Counted from the stretch's first letter, positions 33,906-45,859 are shown. The stretch: 64,000 nt of DNA from Daphnia pulex (GCF_021134715.1 NC_060028.1:6284501-6348500); one strand, 5' to 3'. Made by a program: numbers and translations. Notes: generated by a model from the sequence alone, not told the origin.

Positions 33906-34345
33906 AGATATTTTTATTTATTTATTAGTCTATTTATTACTAACCTCCAACCTACTTATATAGACAAGAATAAGTTGAATGCGCTATGCAAGTTTAAGTA
34001 GCCATTGTTATTTTAAAATTTAACATTTTCGTTAATTTTTAACTCGAAATGTTTAATTGATTCATATTTATTAGATTTTTACACACTTACTGTATTTCAA
34101 ATAATATTTTGATAGAAAAACGACATTTTAGTTCATTATTTGTCGTTTGAAATTGGCACAGATAAAGACCACTAAAGGGGTTGTGCCCGAGGTTGTGCCG
34201 TAGTGCGACATCTTTTTTAGTTTTTTCCATTGGAATTTGATTTGTTTCAAATTGAATCAAATGCGAAAGAAGATCTCGACTTTACTCTAGTTCGTCTATC
34301 GTCTATCCATAAAGTTATTAATCACATGGTACAAAAATATGATGA
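33280..34345 (+). repeat. Split copy of 25545-25645 with an insert of about 960 bases
   Basis: 33285-33359 matches 25545-25624 (acgagatggtt...cttgtctaaaa), and 34326-34347 resumes with catggtacaaaaatatgatg, which in the source follows directly. The DNA between them (33360-34325) is an insertion that carries most of the unrecognised intronless gene. Confidence 0.75.
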
Positions 34346-34383
34346 ATATTTTTTGAATAATGTAAAAATATTTTACCAAAGGA

Positions 34384-34436
34384 TTATGTGATCCCGCAAT
34401 TTAGTCATCTGGGTTAGATGCTTAAATTGCGGGTTA
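34384..34436. repeat. Hairpin in promoter-proximal DNA
   Basis: The arm cccgcaattta is followed after about 18 bases by taaattgcggg. About 270 bases upstream of the zinc-finger gene start; its role is unknown. Confidence 0.6.
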
Positions 34437-34704
34437 AAATCTGCAGAGTGCGGGATGCGGATGTATCCCATATTCTAGATTTCTAGGGAGTGCTATCCCA
34501 CATCCCTCACTTTAGGCACACCCGACAGACAGAGAGAAATCACATTTCACAACACATGATTGTTTGAAATTCTTTAACACGTTATCGTGATGGCATCAAA
34601 AAGTAGCCAAGTGTCATACTCGTTAAAGTAATATAATTAAATCACTCAATTTTGTTGGAAAATTTTCTAAAAGCATCGACAAAAACATCAATTAAACACT
34701 AATC

Positions 34705-36615
34705 ATGGTAATTTAATCGTTTCAGTATTTTCAACTGTGCACCACCAGAATTTCTCCGAAAATTGTATTAATTTTATTTTTTGTTCTTCGTTTTTACTTT
34801 TTAGAAAATATTTTCTAGTGTTTGTGCTACTTTTGATAGTGATTTTACCATCTGGTTACCTCCACGGGAGGAACTCCAGAACTTTATTGAACATTTGTCA
34901 GGATTTGAAATCAGAGCATCAGAAAATGATGGACAACTATGTATAGTAGGAACTTTAGAAGCAATGGTATCTATCAAGGTAAACAAATAAGATAGTGCAA
35001 TTATATTTCATTCATTCAAAATTTTATTAGTTTACATATTTATGTAAAGGATTCATTAAGCAATTTTATTTTGGTAAATGAAGAAGAGGATGGCAGAACT
35101 GAAATTAATCTTGAAACTCCAGGTGTGAGTGATGAACCAAATAACTATTCCAACAGTTCTATTCAACAGTTGGAGGAACTATCCTTTGAGAATGAAATTT
35201 CTTCAGACTTTAATGATGTTGAAGGAAGTGAGAATTGTCTGAACATAGAAGTTTTGCATTCTAAATCAAAACAAGAAGCTAAAAAGAAAGAATTTAAGTT
35301 TTCATGTTCTCTTTGCTCTTTTAAGAGTCAAAGAGAAAGTCATTATCAGAAGCATATGAATCTCCATGAAACCAATTCAACCATCTTCCACTGTGACAAG
35401 TGTAATTTCAGCACTTTAAGGTTTACCCATTTAAGACACCATCAGATTACCCACAGTGCAAAACCAACTATGTGCCCAACTGTTGCATGTAGCTACAGTA
35501 CAGATAATGCAAAACTTTTTATCAAACATCAACGTTTGAAACATAAAGTAAAGCTGCTATATTCTTTCAGCAATATTTTATGTCTTAAATACTGTTTTTT
35601 TATTTTATAGGTTGTTTCCTCGCGTACCGATCAAGTTATTCGAAATTGCCCTGCTTGTTCATACAAAACCACGAGTCTTTACTTGTATGAACGACATATG
35701 AAAATTCATTCTGCGGAAGAAAATAAAGGTGGACCCAATTTATTTATTTGTAATCAGGTATAGCACAAAAGTAAAATATCAAATGTTTGGTTAACATTAT
35801 TATTGTGAAATGATTCTATTTTGTGGCTTAGTGTGACTATCGAACAACAAGGAAAATGCATTATGTTCGTCACGTCCGTGATGTTCATCGTGAGTGGCGT
35901 CCGTACCTGTGTGACTTGTGTGGAAAAGCATTCAAGAGACCGGATGCATTGAAACAACACAAGTATTTCTTTCATTAAATATTAACCAATTATTTCGTAC
36001 GTTAAAAAAGTAAAAAATTTATTTAGCATACTCCATTCGACACCGGAAAAAGATGGCTCATTTCCATTTCAGTGCCTCGTCAAAAGTTGTTTGAAGAAAT
36101 GTCATTCAAAAGCACATTTAAATGGTAACGAAGTTAACAGGAGTATTTTTTTCTTAAAGCCATTATGGAACGTAAAACTGGCGCAAAATTGTATTTCTGC
36201 CTCAAATTAACTGCGCTCTTCTTCTCATATCGTTTTAAGCTCCACCTTGACTTTATAAAAAATGTTAGAGAAAGAAAAAGAGGAGAGAAGGACCAATTCC
36301 GCCAGATTCCGCTTTGCGAAGTAATTCTATACAATAAATTTAATGAATTTTGCTCCAGTTTTACGTTCCATTAAACCTTACAACTACACTAACGGTTACA
36401 GTATTCAACGCAATCTTACAGAACACCAAACGGTCCACTCTTCTGAACGATCATTCCTTTGTGAGATCTGCGGGGCGTCATTCAAAACGCGCTCGATTCA
36501 ACGTAAGCACATTGCAAACTTACACCAAAACCCCCGCGCTTTTCTTTGTAATTTTTGCAATAAGCGCTTTAACACAAACTACGCGTTGCGGAGACACATG
36601 AAACAGCATCCGTAA
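34705..36615 (+). CDS. C2H2 zinc-finger protein
   Basis: Seven exons with matching phases: 34705-34707, 34805-34978, 35050-35547, 35611-35757, 35832-35962, 36027-36124 and 36359-36615, giving 435 residues. The first coding exon holds only the ATG. Residues 2-140 are a non-finger N-terminal part, acidic after residue 60. From about 142 follow C2H2 fingers: FSCSLCSF...H, FHCDKCNF, MCPTVACSY, NCPACSY, FICNQCDY, YLCDLCGKAF, a partial one (FQCLVKSC), a degenerate one (KPYNYTNGYSIQRNLTEHQ, cysteines lost), then FLCEICGASF and FLCNFCNKRF. It is probably a DNA-binding nuclear regulator; the target is unknown. The last exon begins inside the inverted repeat of a MITE (36166-36370), whose sequence supplies the acceptor. 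The aquaporin gene ends 355 bases downstream on the other strand. Confidence 0.82.
36166..36370. mobile_element. Short MITE inserted at an exon edge of the zinc-finger gene
   Basis: 205 bases with inverted ends of about 28 bases (tggaacgtaaaactggcgc versus its reverse complement with one mismatch, gctccagttttacgttcca). Both sides carry TTA (36163-36165 and 36371-36373), the 3-base target duplication typical of PIF/Harbinger elements. No coding capacity. The right arm contains ctccag|tt, which works as the acceptor of the host exon. Confidence 0.7.
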
Positions 36616-36969
36616 TTTTTACAATATTATTATTTTCTAAGGATTATAAAATAATTCTGAAAAACAAAATTTTTTATAGGTCCATTGCAAATACCGATGA
36701 ATGTCAATCTGCCAAATTAGTCACCTTGGTCTTGCCGGTTGTTGGACAACATATCACTGAAGAGACTGTAATTACTACTGAAGAAGTCTGACGGTATGTG
36801 AGAGACCATGACATAATTTATTGACGGAAGAGTTCCAAAGCGAAAAGTCGTAATTTCGGGATTTAAACTTCTTTTTTATTTTTATTTTTGAAAATTCCTT
36901 ATTAGTTTCCTGTCAATTTTCATCTATTAAATACACTTTTTTCCAGTCCGGAGACACATTGCTTTTTTT

Positions 36970-38040
36970 CTATTGGTCTTTTTTATTTGTCGATGGTTTA
37001 GGAAATAGATTTTCTTTAATGAAAGGATAAACCCGCCATGAAACGACTGATCCAGCAATCGAACCAATCCAGTAGACGACAAAGTGTTCTGCAACAGTAT
37101 TACCGCGACAGTTAAGCTTTAATGATGTGGCCAACACTGGGTTGAAATATCCACCAGAATAGTCACAAGCTGCAACAATTCATTTCAATTAAAAAAAAAA
37201 TATTGTATTATTTTCTTAAGATTACTACCAATAATTTATATTACCTGCTACAACTAAAGAAGTTCCAATAAATGCATCGAGAACACCTCCAAACCGCGGT
37301 TCAATCTCAGCGATAAGCTTTGACACAATTCGACACAGAAAAGTTGCCACACCTTCGATCAAAGCTCCCTGAAATGCTGGAACCTGCAATTTATGTCACC
37401 TGATGTTAAATTGGGAAGACATACCTGTTGAAGAAATCTTTAAAATGAATCTTTACGTGTAGGTCTGCGTCGCAGTCCCAGACTGATCTATTTATGTGGC
37501 CAGATAATTCTAAATCCCATGTATATTGTACGTATCTAAAATAATAATTAGAAAAAAATGCACAACAAATGTGAATTTTAGTTTGGGGATTGAAGAAAAG
37601 AAATAGGTACTTGTAAATAGCTAATCCTCCGGCTATTTCTGCCAAAGAAGCAAGGAAAGCTTGACTGAAATGGATAGAACCATCGAGATACGCTTCAAGA
37701 TGAATATAAGGACAAGCGGACGCATCACCCCAATGAGCTGCCCACCACAGAGTAAGAAGAAACAGAACCAGGGCATACATCCAAATTCCGTACTCCTCCG
37801 CAACTTTTTGAACCAAAAAAATTAAGTTATATGATTTTTGTGAACGACCGCTAGCACATTTCGTTTACCCACAATCAACTCAAAACAAACGGCACAAAGC
37901 TCGGCTGAAGCAATAAATTCCAGACATAGAAGTTTGGATAAGGGAGTCTCGACATTTTTATTAATGATGATGCGTAACAGTTCGGATGATAGGCAGGAAG
38001 CTGCAATCAACAGGCAAGAGGCTATCAAAGCTGCAGCCAT
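36970..38040 (-). CDS. Aquaporin-11/12-like (unorthodox) channel
   Basis: Five minus-strand exons, 38040-37869, 37803-37611, 37535-37457, 37383-37245 and 37169-36970, join in phase to 260 residues, normal for this branch. The family usually acts in intracellular membranes, passing water or small solutes. Several hydrophobic helices are visible (MAAALIASCLLIAASCL, YALVLFLLTLWWA, GVLDAFIGTSLVVA, VVYWIGSIAGSVV). The second pore motif is the normal NPV type (GGYFNPVLATSLKL, NPV 204-206). The first is CPY (88-90, ASACPYIHLE) in place of NPA, as in arthropod members of the aquaporin-11/12 group. The region CDADLHVPAFQGALIEG supports using the donor at CAC|gtaaag for exon 3. It is head-to-head with the BTB gene (1.45 kb apart) and tail-to-tail with the zinc-finger gene. 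Confidence 0.88.
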
Positions 38041-39491
38041 ATCGCAAGTTTGCGTTGTACAACGTAAAAAGAGAGGTTTTCTCTCGCAATATTACAAAAT
38101 ACGGACCGCAAATGTGTGCACATCAAACAGTGTCTCACGACTGATCCAAAGGAAAACCTATTTTTGAGACTGCCTGTACTAGGATAGTTAAATTTAGGAC
38201 CTAAGCTGCTAGCTAGTCTCTACACTCCGACTCTATCGCTACGAGTTCGTGCTCCACATCCCATTTTAATTTTACTTTTTTTTGTGCTACGCATCTTGTA
38301 CTTCGATTTTGAACGCGGCACGCCATCATCCCTGAAAGACTTTTATTCGAAAGGCTACTTAATAGTAAATACTAGTACTATTAGAATGTTATTACCTTCG
38401 GAGTGATTTCTAAAAATTTAATTCGCTTGCTATTGGTTAACAACTTAACAACGGGGAATTCTTCTACATTCACAGTTTCATTTCGTCGAGATTCGGTTAG
38501 GTATTTAACTATTCGAGGGGAGGCGGGCGAGAGAATTCACGAAAAAAAATGTGTTGCATTATCCGGATCACAGTCACACCCAAACCGTACACCTCAACCC
38601 AATTCGTATTTAAAAAAAAAAAAAAAATCAAGCGGGAATTCAGTTGATAGGAGTGATGCCAAAAAAGGAAACTCATTTATAGCGTCCTACTTCCGATTTG
38701 TTAACACGTAAAAAAAATAAAAGTCCCGTGCAAATATGATCAAATGTTCGTAAACGGGCGAAAATAATAAAAACAGAAATAGTCACTTCAATTATTTTTA
38801 TGACAATATTGTCGATTTTAAAAAGGGAAAGTAGAATTATGTTTTGAGCTTCCCGACAATGTCCATTCCAATACTCAAGCGTTCAATTACAAAGTAGATA
38901 CAGTATGAAACTTATTTACTACCAACCCAGCTAATATGCTGCTAGGTGCTAGAATTCACGAGTCATGAAATAAATGTCGAAAGTGGCAACATATTTTATG
39001 AAAAATGTCAAAAGTAATTATTTCTGGTTTCTCACGTTAGATGTTATTGTTATTATTATCTCTGGTCGTTCGAAACTAACTCCATTTAAAAAAAAACTTC
39101 CGTTGTGGTGCCTTGGCGCTAGTATCAAAAATCTCTCTTCCTTCCCCCCGTAGGCCCTGCTTGGCGACTTGGCCGCCGCTTTCCCCTGAGGCCGAAATCA
39201 AAATAAACGCAAAAATGAAAACCCACATTTTTTTTCATGATAGGATGCTGTTTTGAGACATTTTACAAATACTTTAGTTATTTCTATTATTAATAGAAGT
39301 AATAAACAAATTTATGTAATCGACTCCCATAGACTCTGTTCAGTATTTACCCTTGTCGAATCTTGTGTTTACTCAACATTTACAGACGAATTTTGTATTG
39401 AGGCATCACGACAGTTGAATTTGTTTGAACGGTTGACATTTCTCTCGTTTTTTTTTTATTACTATTGTTTTTTTTCTTCAAATTTCATCCC
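38041..39491. other. Shared upstream region of the aquaporin and BTB genes
   Basis: No exon-like frame. It holds an A run (38612-38626), AT-rich stretches and a CT-rich block near 39135-39190. It is likely to carry both promoters because the two genes are divergent. No TATA box is convincing. Confidence 0.5.
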
Positions 39492-40970
39492 ATGGATTCT
39501 CCAGTAGAAGAAGTGCTTCTTCGATATGAAGATCCGGGAGAATTCCTTCTAACCGAATTACAAGATATTTACGACAATTCCGTCATGAATTTTTGTGATG
39601 TTGAATTGTCATGCAAAGACAGTCTGATCGTTAAGACGCATTCTTCCTTGTTAGCCATAGTTTCACCTTACTTAAAACTAGTGCTTACAGAGACTTGGGA
39701 TCCATTTCATGGTGCTTCAATAATTCTGCCAGATTTCAAGTAAATATTTTGTATTTTGTTATAAATGCAGCAAAGTAATTTTATTATTGTTTTAAGTGGA
39801 AAGGATATACAGAATCTTGTAAGGTTTTTATATACCGGTAAGACATCACTGAATGAAAAGGAATTCGAAGTTTTTCAGCAACTGGTCTACGAATTTCAAA
39901 TCAGTACAGATGAAAATACAGCAATAATCCTGGAAGAAATTGCAAAGGGTTGCACTGACCACGAATCTCAGGTTTGCTAAACAGTGAGTTAATACAATTT
40001 AAATAACTGCATTGTGTATTAATATCATTCACAGAAACCAGATGAGGATAGTAATATAAAGGACTCACTTTCAAGACAACTAACAGAAGCATCACCAACA
40101 GATTTACCAGATAATGTGCCTGTTATTGATAAAAATATGTATTCCTGCAATGCTGCTGATGGTTCATTCCATCATCCAGCTCAGCAACAGAGGCAGAACC
40201 ATAAAACAGGGGAAATTCTGGCAGAGAAAACTCAGGAATCTTTGGATGGCAACCTAATCACAGAAGTTGAACTTTTGCTGGAAGATGACTCAATTTTCAA
40301 AAAGAAGACTGTAGTTTCATGTGAACTCTGCTCTTCTGTATTTTCAAGCCAATCCAAACTTAATGATCACATGTTGAAGCACACAGGAGAAAGACCTTTC
40401 AAATGTCCACTTTGTTCAAAATCATATCCAGTTAAAGGTGAATAGAAACTTGTTATTTTTAAAACTGATCTACTTAAAGAATTTTCTAAACTGTCTGAAT
40501 TTGCTATAGCAACATTAACAGCCCATCTGAGATTGCATGCTGATGATAAACCTCACCAATGTGAAAGATGTGGAAAGGCATTCCTTATACGAAGTCTACT
40601 TGAACAACACCTCAGAACCCATACAGATGAACGCCCATTTGCTTGTGACGTACGCTGAATAAATTATTTTGTGCATTTAAAAATAATTGAATTAACGTAA
40701 AATATTTTCTTCAATTAGGTTTGTGGCAAGGCTTTTAGAAATCAATCAAATCTTATTGGTCATAAGAAGACGCATACCGGAGATCGACCTCATGCATGTA
40801 ATGTGTGCCGTAAAACTTTCAATCGTAAGCATGATCTCGATGCCCATCAACGTATTCATACAGGAGATAAGCCTTTCCCATGTAGTCAGTGTACAAAATC
40901 TTTTAGATTCCGTTCCGCCCTCCGAGTTCATCTCAAGGGGGTTCATGGTATAAAAAGTAACTCGTCATAG
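39492..40970 (+). CDS. BTB/POZ C2H2 zinc-finger protein
   Basis: Five exons with matching phases: 39492-39739, 39797-39971, 40035-40437, 40510-40649 and 40719-40970, giving 405 residues. The BTB domain covers about 25-125 (FCDVELSCKDSLIVKTHSSL, LAIVSPYLKLVL, ILPDFNGKDIQNLVRFLYTG), then an acidic/polar linker, then six C2H2 fingers from about residue 236 to 400 with classical linkers (HTGERPF, HTDERPF, HTGDRPH, HTGDKPF). Such proteins dimerise through the BTB domain and bind DNA as transcriptional regulators. The ATG at 39492 follows a long T-rich leader. No break was seen. Confidence 0.92.
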
Positions 40971-42050
40971 CGTTCACAAAGCTCTTGAATTCATCCTTTA
41001 AAAAGTACAGTTTTATGTAATGGTGGTACCAAGTTTTTTCGCCTTGATCTTTTAACGACTGGAATTGGAAAAAAAAAAACAGCAAAAACGTTGCCACCAA
41101 ATTAAAGTCATAATACTTACAGTACAGTTATACAGTACTCATCTAGCTTCAAAAATTGTATGTATATCAAAGAAGCGTCCTTAACCAGAAAATATAAACA
41201 CGTCGGATTGATCAAGAATGTTAAAAAAATTTATCGTTGCCGTGAAAATTCAAAATTGTGCAACAAATCTTTGCTTTCACTTTTGTTTGAATTCAGAAGA
41301 AAAGCATACTTTCAGCATATTACGAAGTGCGTCCCACAATAACATTTACAGATGACATGTCTTTTTTAAATTTTCTTACGTGGATATTTTTTGTTTAATC
41401 CGACCTATTACCAGCTTACCTCTATGTGAGAGAAGACGAGATTTTTAAATAGACCAATTTAATTTCATGATTTATTTCCAAAAATAAACTATTTTTCAAG
41501 TTTGATGGTTCCTTTCTTTTATACGATGAAAAAGGCTGAAATCTGTGTTTGCGTTGTTGTAGTCTTTCGCTCTCCATTCTTTATTTATCGCATATCTTTA
41601 TTGAAAAAGACAAGATACCAATATTATTTGAGACAAAAAAAAGGAAGGGAAGAGACGAGGGGGCAAGGGAATACATACTAGAGTAACGCATACGGCAGGG
41701 TTTGGTAAAATCGGGTAAAATTGCTTGGAAATCGTTCCTAACGAAACGATTAGCGTTCACCTACATACGTATATCTCGGCCAATAACGAAAAGAAATCCA
41801 ATATTTTCGGAATCTTATTTCAAATTTCGAAACATTTGTAGCAGAATTCGAAGGGAATGAGAATTTCAGATTTGTCTCGATTTCATTTCCCGCATATGTT
41901 AGATATTATAATGAATTAAACCCCAATCTTCACTGCATTATAACCGACTTAAATTGATAATTTTGAACAAGAAGAACAAGAGAAACACGGAAAAACCCAC
42001 TATCAGGATTGTAAAAGAAACAAACTAAACTGGTAGGGTAGTTTGTTCGA
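40971..42050. other. 3' flank and intergenic DNA, no gene seen
   Basis: The BTB gene's 3' UTR probably extends into here; an AATAAA lies at 41484-41489. Otherwise AT-rich without exon-like frames. Confidence 0.5.
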
Positions 42051-42054
42051 ATAG

Positions 42055-42140
42055 TCCAATCGAATAGAATTTTTGAAGCGAGAACTGGGAGAAGAGGGAG
42101 AATGGGACGAAGCTCCGGAAGCATTTCCCAGTAGTTCTCC
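42055..42140 (-). repeat. Dispersed CT-rich repeat, opposite strand
   Basis: The reverse complement of about 42065-42110 reads ttcgtcccattctccctctt then ctcc.gttctcgc, matching the subunits at about 2280-2320 and 2590-2635. Confidence 0.65.
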
Positions 42141-42334
42141 CCCTTCAGGACCGCTCCTACCGCCAAGTAAGGCAAAGCTTCCGGGGCTCGCCGAAAAGAG
42201 CAGGGCAGTCGAATTCGTCGGCTAGGGAGGAGGAGGGGGGAAAACGTCGACTGCTGGATTTTACATAGAGTAACCGATCTCCTTATCTCTGACTGTTACG
42301 TGCCATCGTAAAGTCAATTTTGCCCAATAGGGTA

Positions 42335-42870
42335 GGGTCTTTGCATGAAATTTCGATTTGTTTAAAACTTACCTGGTTAGAATCAGTTTTTTACGCTGAT
42401 TCTCATGGTATTTTTTTTAATATTTTTGAAATGAACCTAACTATGTGTATTTCTAATTCAAAGTTCAAATAAGCACCTCCCATTTCATAACGGGCTCTCA
42501 GCCATTTTTCATGGGCAGAGCCTAATTTCTGATGAATTTGTAGACGACGCTCACCAAATTCACCGAAATCACCCTTTTCGTACTGCCTACGGCTGACTAC
42601 AACCCTCTTTCGCCCTTAGGGCCTTAACGTGGAATACGAAAAGGTTGATTTTGGTGAGCGTCGTCTACAAATTCATCAGAAATTAAGCTCCGCCCCTAGA
42701 AATGGCTGAGACCCCGTTTTGAAATGGGAGGCGCTTATTTGAATTTTGAATTAGAAATACACATAGTTAGGTCATTTTAAAAATATTTAAAAAATACCAT
42801 GAGAATCAGCGTAAAAAACTGATTCTAACCAGGTATGTTTTAAACAAATCGAAATTTCATGCAAAGACCC
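42335..42870. mobile_element. 536-base palindromic foldback MITE with TA target duplication
   Basis: The left half (from GGGTCTTTGCATGAAATTTC) and the right half (to its reverse complement ending GCAAAGACCC) are almost perfect inverted copies of about 240 bases each, with a short centre near 42585-42625. TA flanks both ends (42333-42334 and 42871-42872), as for Tc1/mariner-type insertion. No protein is encoded. Confidence 0.85.
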
Positions 42871-42872
42871 TA

Positions 42873-44160
42873 TCTATTCGGCATCAATTTGGAGTTGGAA
42901 AACAATTTTTAATGTATGTATCAGCTCAATTCGGCGTACAGTATACCAAAAGTTTAGCTGGGAATTTCAAATTACAGCGAAAGTACAACGAAGGACTAGT
43001 ATAAAAATGTTTTTGTACTTTCAAATTAAAAATAGCAATTGTAATATTCATTTTTCCCTTTGGTATTTAAAAATCGTTTATTTCTGATTTTCTATTGGTA
43101 GGATAGTTTGGGGTTATACGGCAAGCCATACAAAATGAAACGGTTCGTTAAATCGTTAATATGATTTTATAAAGTTCAGAATCATACAGGGTATTCTTTG
43201 TATGTATCTACTTTATTGTAGAAAAATTCATGTTTGGTTTCTGTGTAAGTTAATAATTAAGGTAATACAAAATGTCCCCTAAAATTCTTAAAAAAAGTTC
43301 ACTGTTTTTGTTGTTAACGGAATTAACATATGGGAAATTTAAATAGCATGTGATAGTTTAACCATTTCAAATTAATAATACATACAAATAATATTTTTCT
43401 TCAAAAACGTAATAATAGCATGTTTGTGACGGTAACGTGGGGTGAACTGGTACATGAAAGGTGATACCCAATAGACGGAGCTTAATGGTGGTATTGCTAC
43501 TGCCACACAAGATAAGCATTTAGTTTCTTATCATTAATTTTAATTTTAATTTTTGTAAATTTACGGTAATATACCCCCAAATATTTTTCATAACAAATAA
43601 ATGACAGAAAATCTAATCCCGCCAATTTTTTTTTCAATTAATTTTTATGAATTTTTCAATTTTATATTAAATTTTATTTATTAAATTAAAATTTTAAAAT
43701 TTTCTCTTTCGCGTAAGGGAATGGGAGATATGGGGGGCGGACCGGAACTGTCCGATATGGGTCCGGTTTCCCCTATAGTGGTAAAATGAATGGTTCAGAT
43801 TACACACCCGTGAACCATATAACCCCACAAATTTGTAACTTAAACTTTATTTTTTTGCATTTGCGAAGAGCTACAGCGGGTTAACTAATGACGCTAAAAT
43901 TTATTAAAAAAATACTAGGGATAGCAGACGATGGAAAAATTATTGAAAAAAACAATTTGGAAATTGGATAAAGCAAAAAAATGAGATGTAAGTGAAAAAA
44001 ATTGCCCCAAATAGCCCAACTCTCTCTTAAGGAACCGTAAGAGAAATCAAAGGCTAGATAGGAAGAACCACATCAATCAGTTGCTACAAACAGAAGAACG
44101 TGAAAAGATGAAGAGGAGAAATCAAATAAACGTTTAAAATCCCCCTGCGGTTGTTTTATA
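42873..44160. other. AT-rich intergenic DNA, no gene seen
   Basis: Very AT-rich with homopolymer runs. No frame with coding character. Confidence 0.55.
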
Positions 44161-44164
44161 CCCC

Positions 44165-44420
44165 ATTAAACAGCGGATCACAAACAAGATTGCTATCCTT
44201 GCGTTTCGTTGTTTGATTGGTGTTGCCCCAGTACCTGATTGATGCAATAGCAATTCGTCGCCCTTATCGAGAACTCCGCTCTTCATCTCAACATTTTCTT
44301 CATTCTCCTCACTTACGCTCCAAAATGTATGGCAACCAATCTTTTTCTGTTACTTCCTCTCGTATTTGGAACTCCCTCTCATTTGACCTGCGTCTACTGG
44401 CAATCTACCCTTATTCTACC
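44165..44420 (+). mobile_element. Non-LTR retrotransposon fragment (C-terminal end of ORF2)
   Basis: Reads RITNKIAILAFRCLIGVAP, then RRPYRELRSSSQHFLHSPHL and MYGNQSFSVTSSRIWNSLSF. This is the conserved tail after the reverse transcriptase in CR1/Jockey-type elements (pattern SRxLRSS..., T.GDRAFSVAAPxLWNSLP). The frame shifts once near 44225. The upstream polymerase is missing: a typical 5'-truncated, decayed copy. Confidence 0.75.
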
Positions 44421-44989
44421 TATTTTTCTACCTTTTTATTCTACCTACCTTTTTTGATAACCTGGTCATATCCACCATGTGCCCGGGATTCGCATTATGA
44501 CTACATTGCCCTATCCACATCATGGCCATAACTCACATAGTGAGGCTGGTGCCACCTGCTATCTACGTCGTAAATTATTTCCACGTTATACCTTATATAT
44601 TCCCATAATATACTTTGGGGCCCATATTACCTTACTTTCAATAATTTTTCATGATTTATTTCCGTTATTTCCCATATCATAACTCTCTAAATGAATTGAA
44701 ATAACCAACATTTATTTAAAAAAGATATATTTTTATTCTTGCTCATCATTTTTCCCCACCAACAAAGAAATCGGTGTTCCGATTTAACCTGGGCACCATT
44801 TTCTTAATTTTTTATTATTTTCTTCGGTTAACTCCATACCAGACGTTTCGCTTTCACCATCACTCTCGTTGAACGGATAGGGCATCCACGTTCTCTAAAT
44901 AATATAAAGAATTCTTAATAAAAACGATATAATAAAAACAAGCAGGAATAAATCAGCCTTACCATATCTTCTGTTAACTTAATCACCTT

Positions 44990-45634
44990 CTCGACAAAAA
45001 TAACGTCATTCCTCACTGATTTATTCTCCGGTTATGTTACTACAAGCAAGTCCGTCGTCGAAGTATATTTCGAGAATAGTGAACTGTCCTTCTGGAGTGA
45101 GCGGTAATACACACATGGATCGTAGAGACATCGGTTGAAATTTAACTGCAGGATTGCATCATCAACTTGCTGAGTCGGCACTGTGGGTTGTTGTTTGAGG
45201 TCATACAATGGATTTATGAGGCGACACTAAGTTTTCTTTACCTTCTTTACTTGGAGTGACGTAGCCTTCGGGTTGTTGCAGCAGGTAAGAGTTCTTCTTC
45301 CAACTCTCCATAAAGAAAAGCTGTTTTTATTTCAAGCTGAACCATTTCGAGGTCCTTCAGTTACGATGGTGATAGCTAGTTGAATAGATTTTTCATTCAC
45401 CACTAGTACATATGTCCAAATAGTCGATGCCAAATAGCTGCGAATAGCCACAAGCAACAATAGTCGTGACTTGTATCGGGGTTCAATATCTTTGTACCCT
45501 GGCTTGTAATGAAGAACCCACTTTGTCATAATGACTTTTTCTTTCGACGGGAAGTTGCACAATCTTACAAGTTTTGTTTCCATTAATGACTGAAATGTTG
45601 AGGTTGACCTAACACATCGCAATCTTCCCGCCAT
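44990..45634 (-). mobile_element. Copia retrotransposon fragment (reverse transcriptase), minus strand
   Basis: Minus-strand pieces in order: SLMETKLVRLCNFPSKEKVI and TKWVLHYKPGYKDIEPRYKS (RT start, 45634-45480), EMVQLEIKTAFLYGELEEEL (about 45345-45285), then QLNFNRCLYDPCVYY and LLVVT near 45150-45030. These match the Ty1/Copia RT pattern (KWVFK.K......YKARLV, DVKTAFLNGEL, DPCLY). Frames change and stops occur. It is cut at its upstream side by the Copia LTR at 45642. Confidence 0.8.
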
Positions 45635-45641
45635 TAATCCA

Positions 45642-45843
45642 TGTAAACCTACTCAGACGTCTGTTTTCTATAAAATGTCGTTTCCAAAGAAACGTATCTT
45701 CTACTGTTTCCTACGTTCTTTTTGTTCTCTTGTTTCTCGTTATCTCTATAAAAGACTTGAAATACTTATCATCTTAATCTGGTAATATCTATCCCTCACA
45801 ATCATCTCATCTTTTCCATGTGTGTTCACTATTAATATTGACA
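45642..45843 (+). repeat. 5' LTR of a Copia element
   Basis: Starts TG and ends CA, 202 bases, with a TATA box (CTATAAAAG at 45746-45754). It is followed directly by a primer-binding site. No 3' LTR is seen in the window. Confidence 0.6.
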
Positions 45844-45859
45844 GGTTATGGACCCGGAG
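45844..45859 (+). promoter_or_regulatory. Copia primer-binding site (initiator tRNA-Met half type)
   Basis: GGTTATGGACCCGGAG directly after the LTR resembles the copia-type site that pairs with the anticodon arm of initiator tRNA-Met. It differs by a few bases from the form I know for Drosophila copia. Confidence 0.6.
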
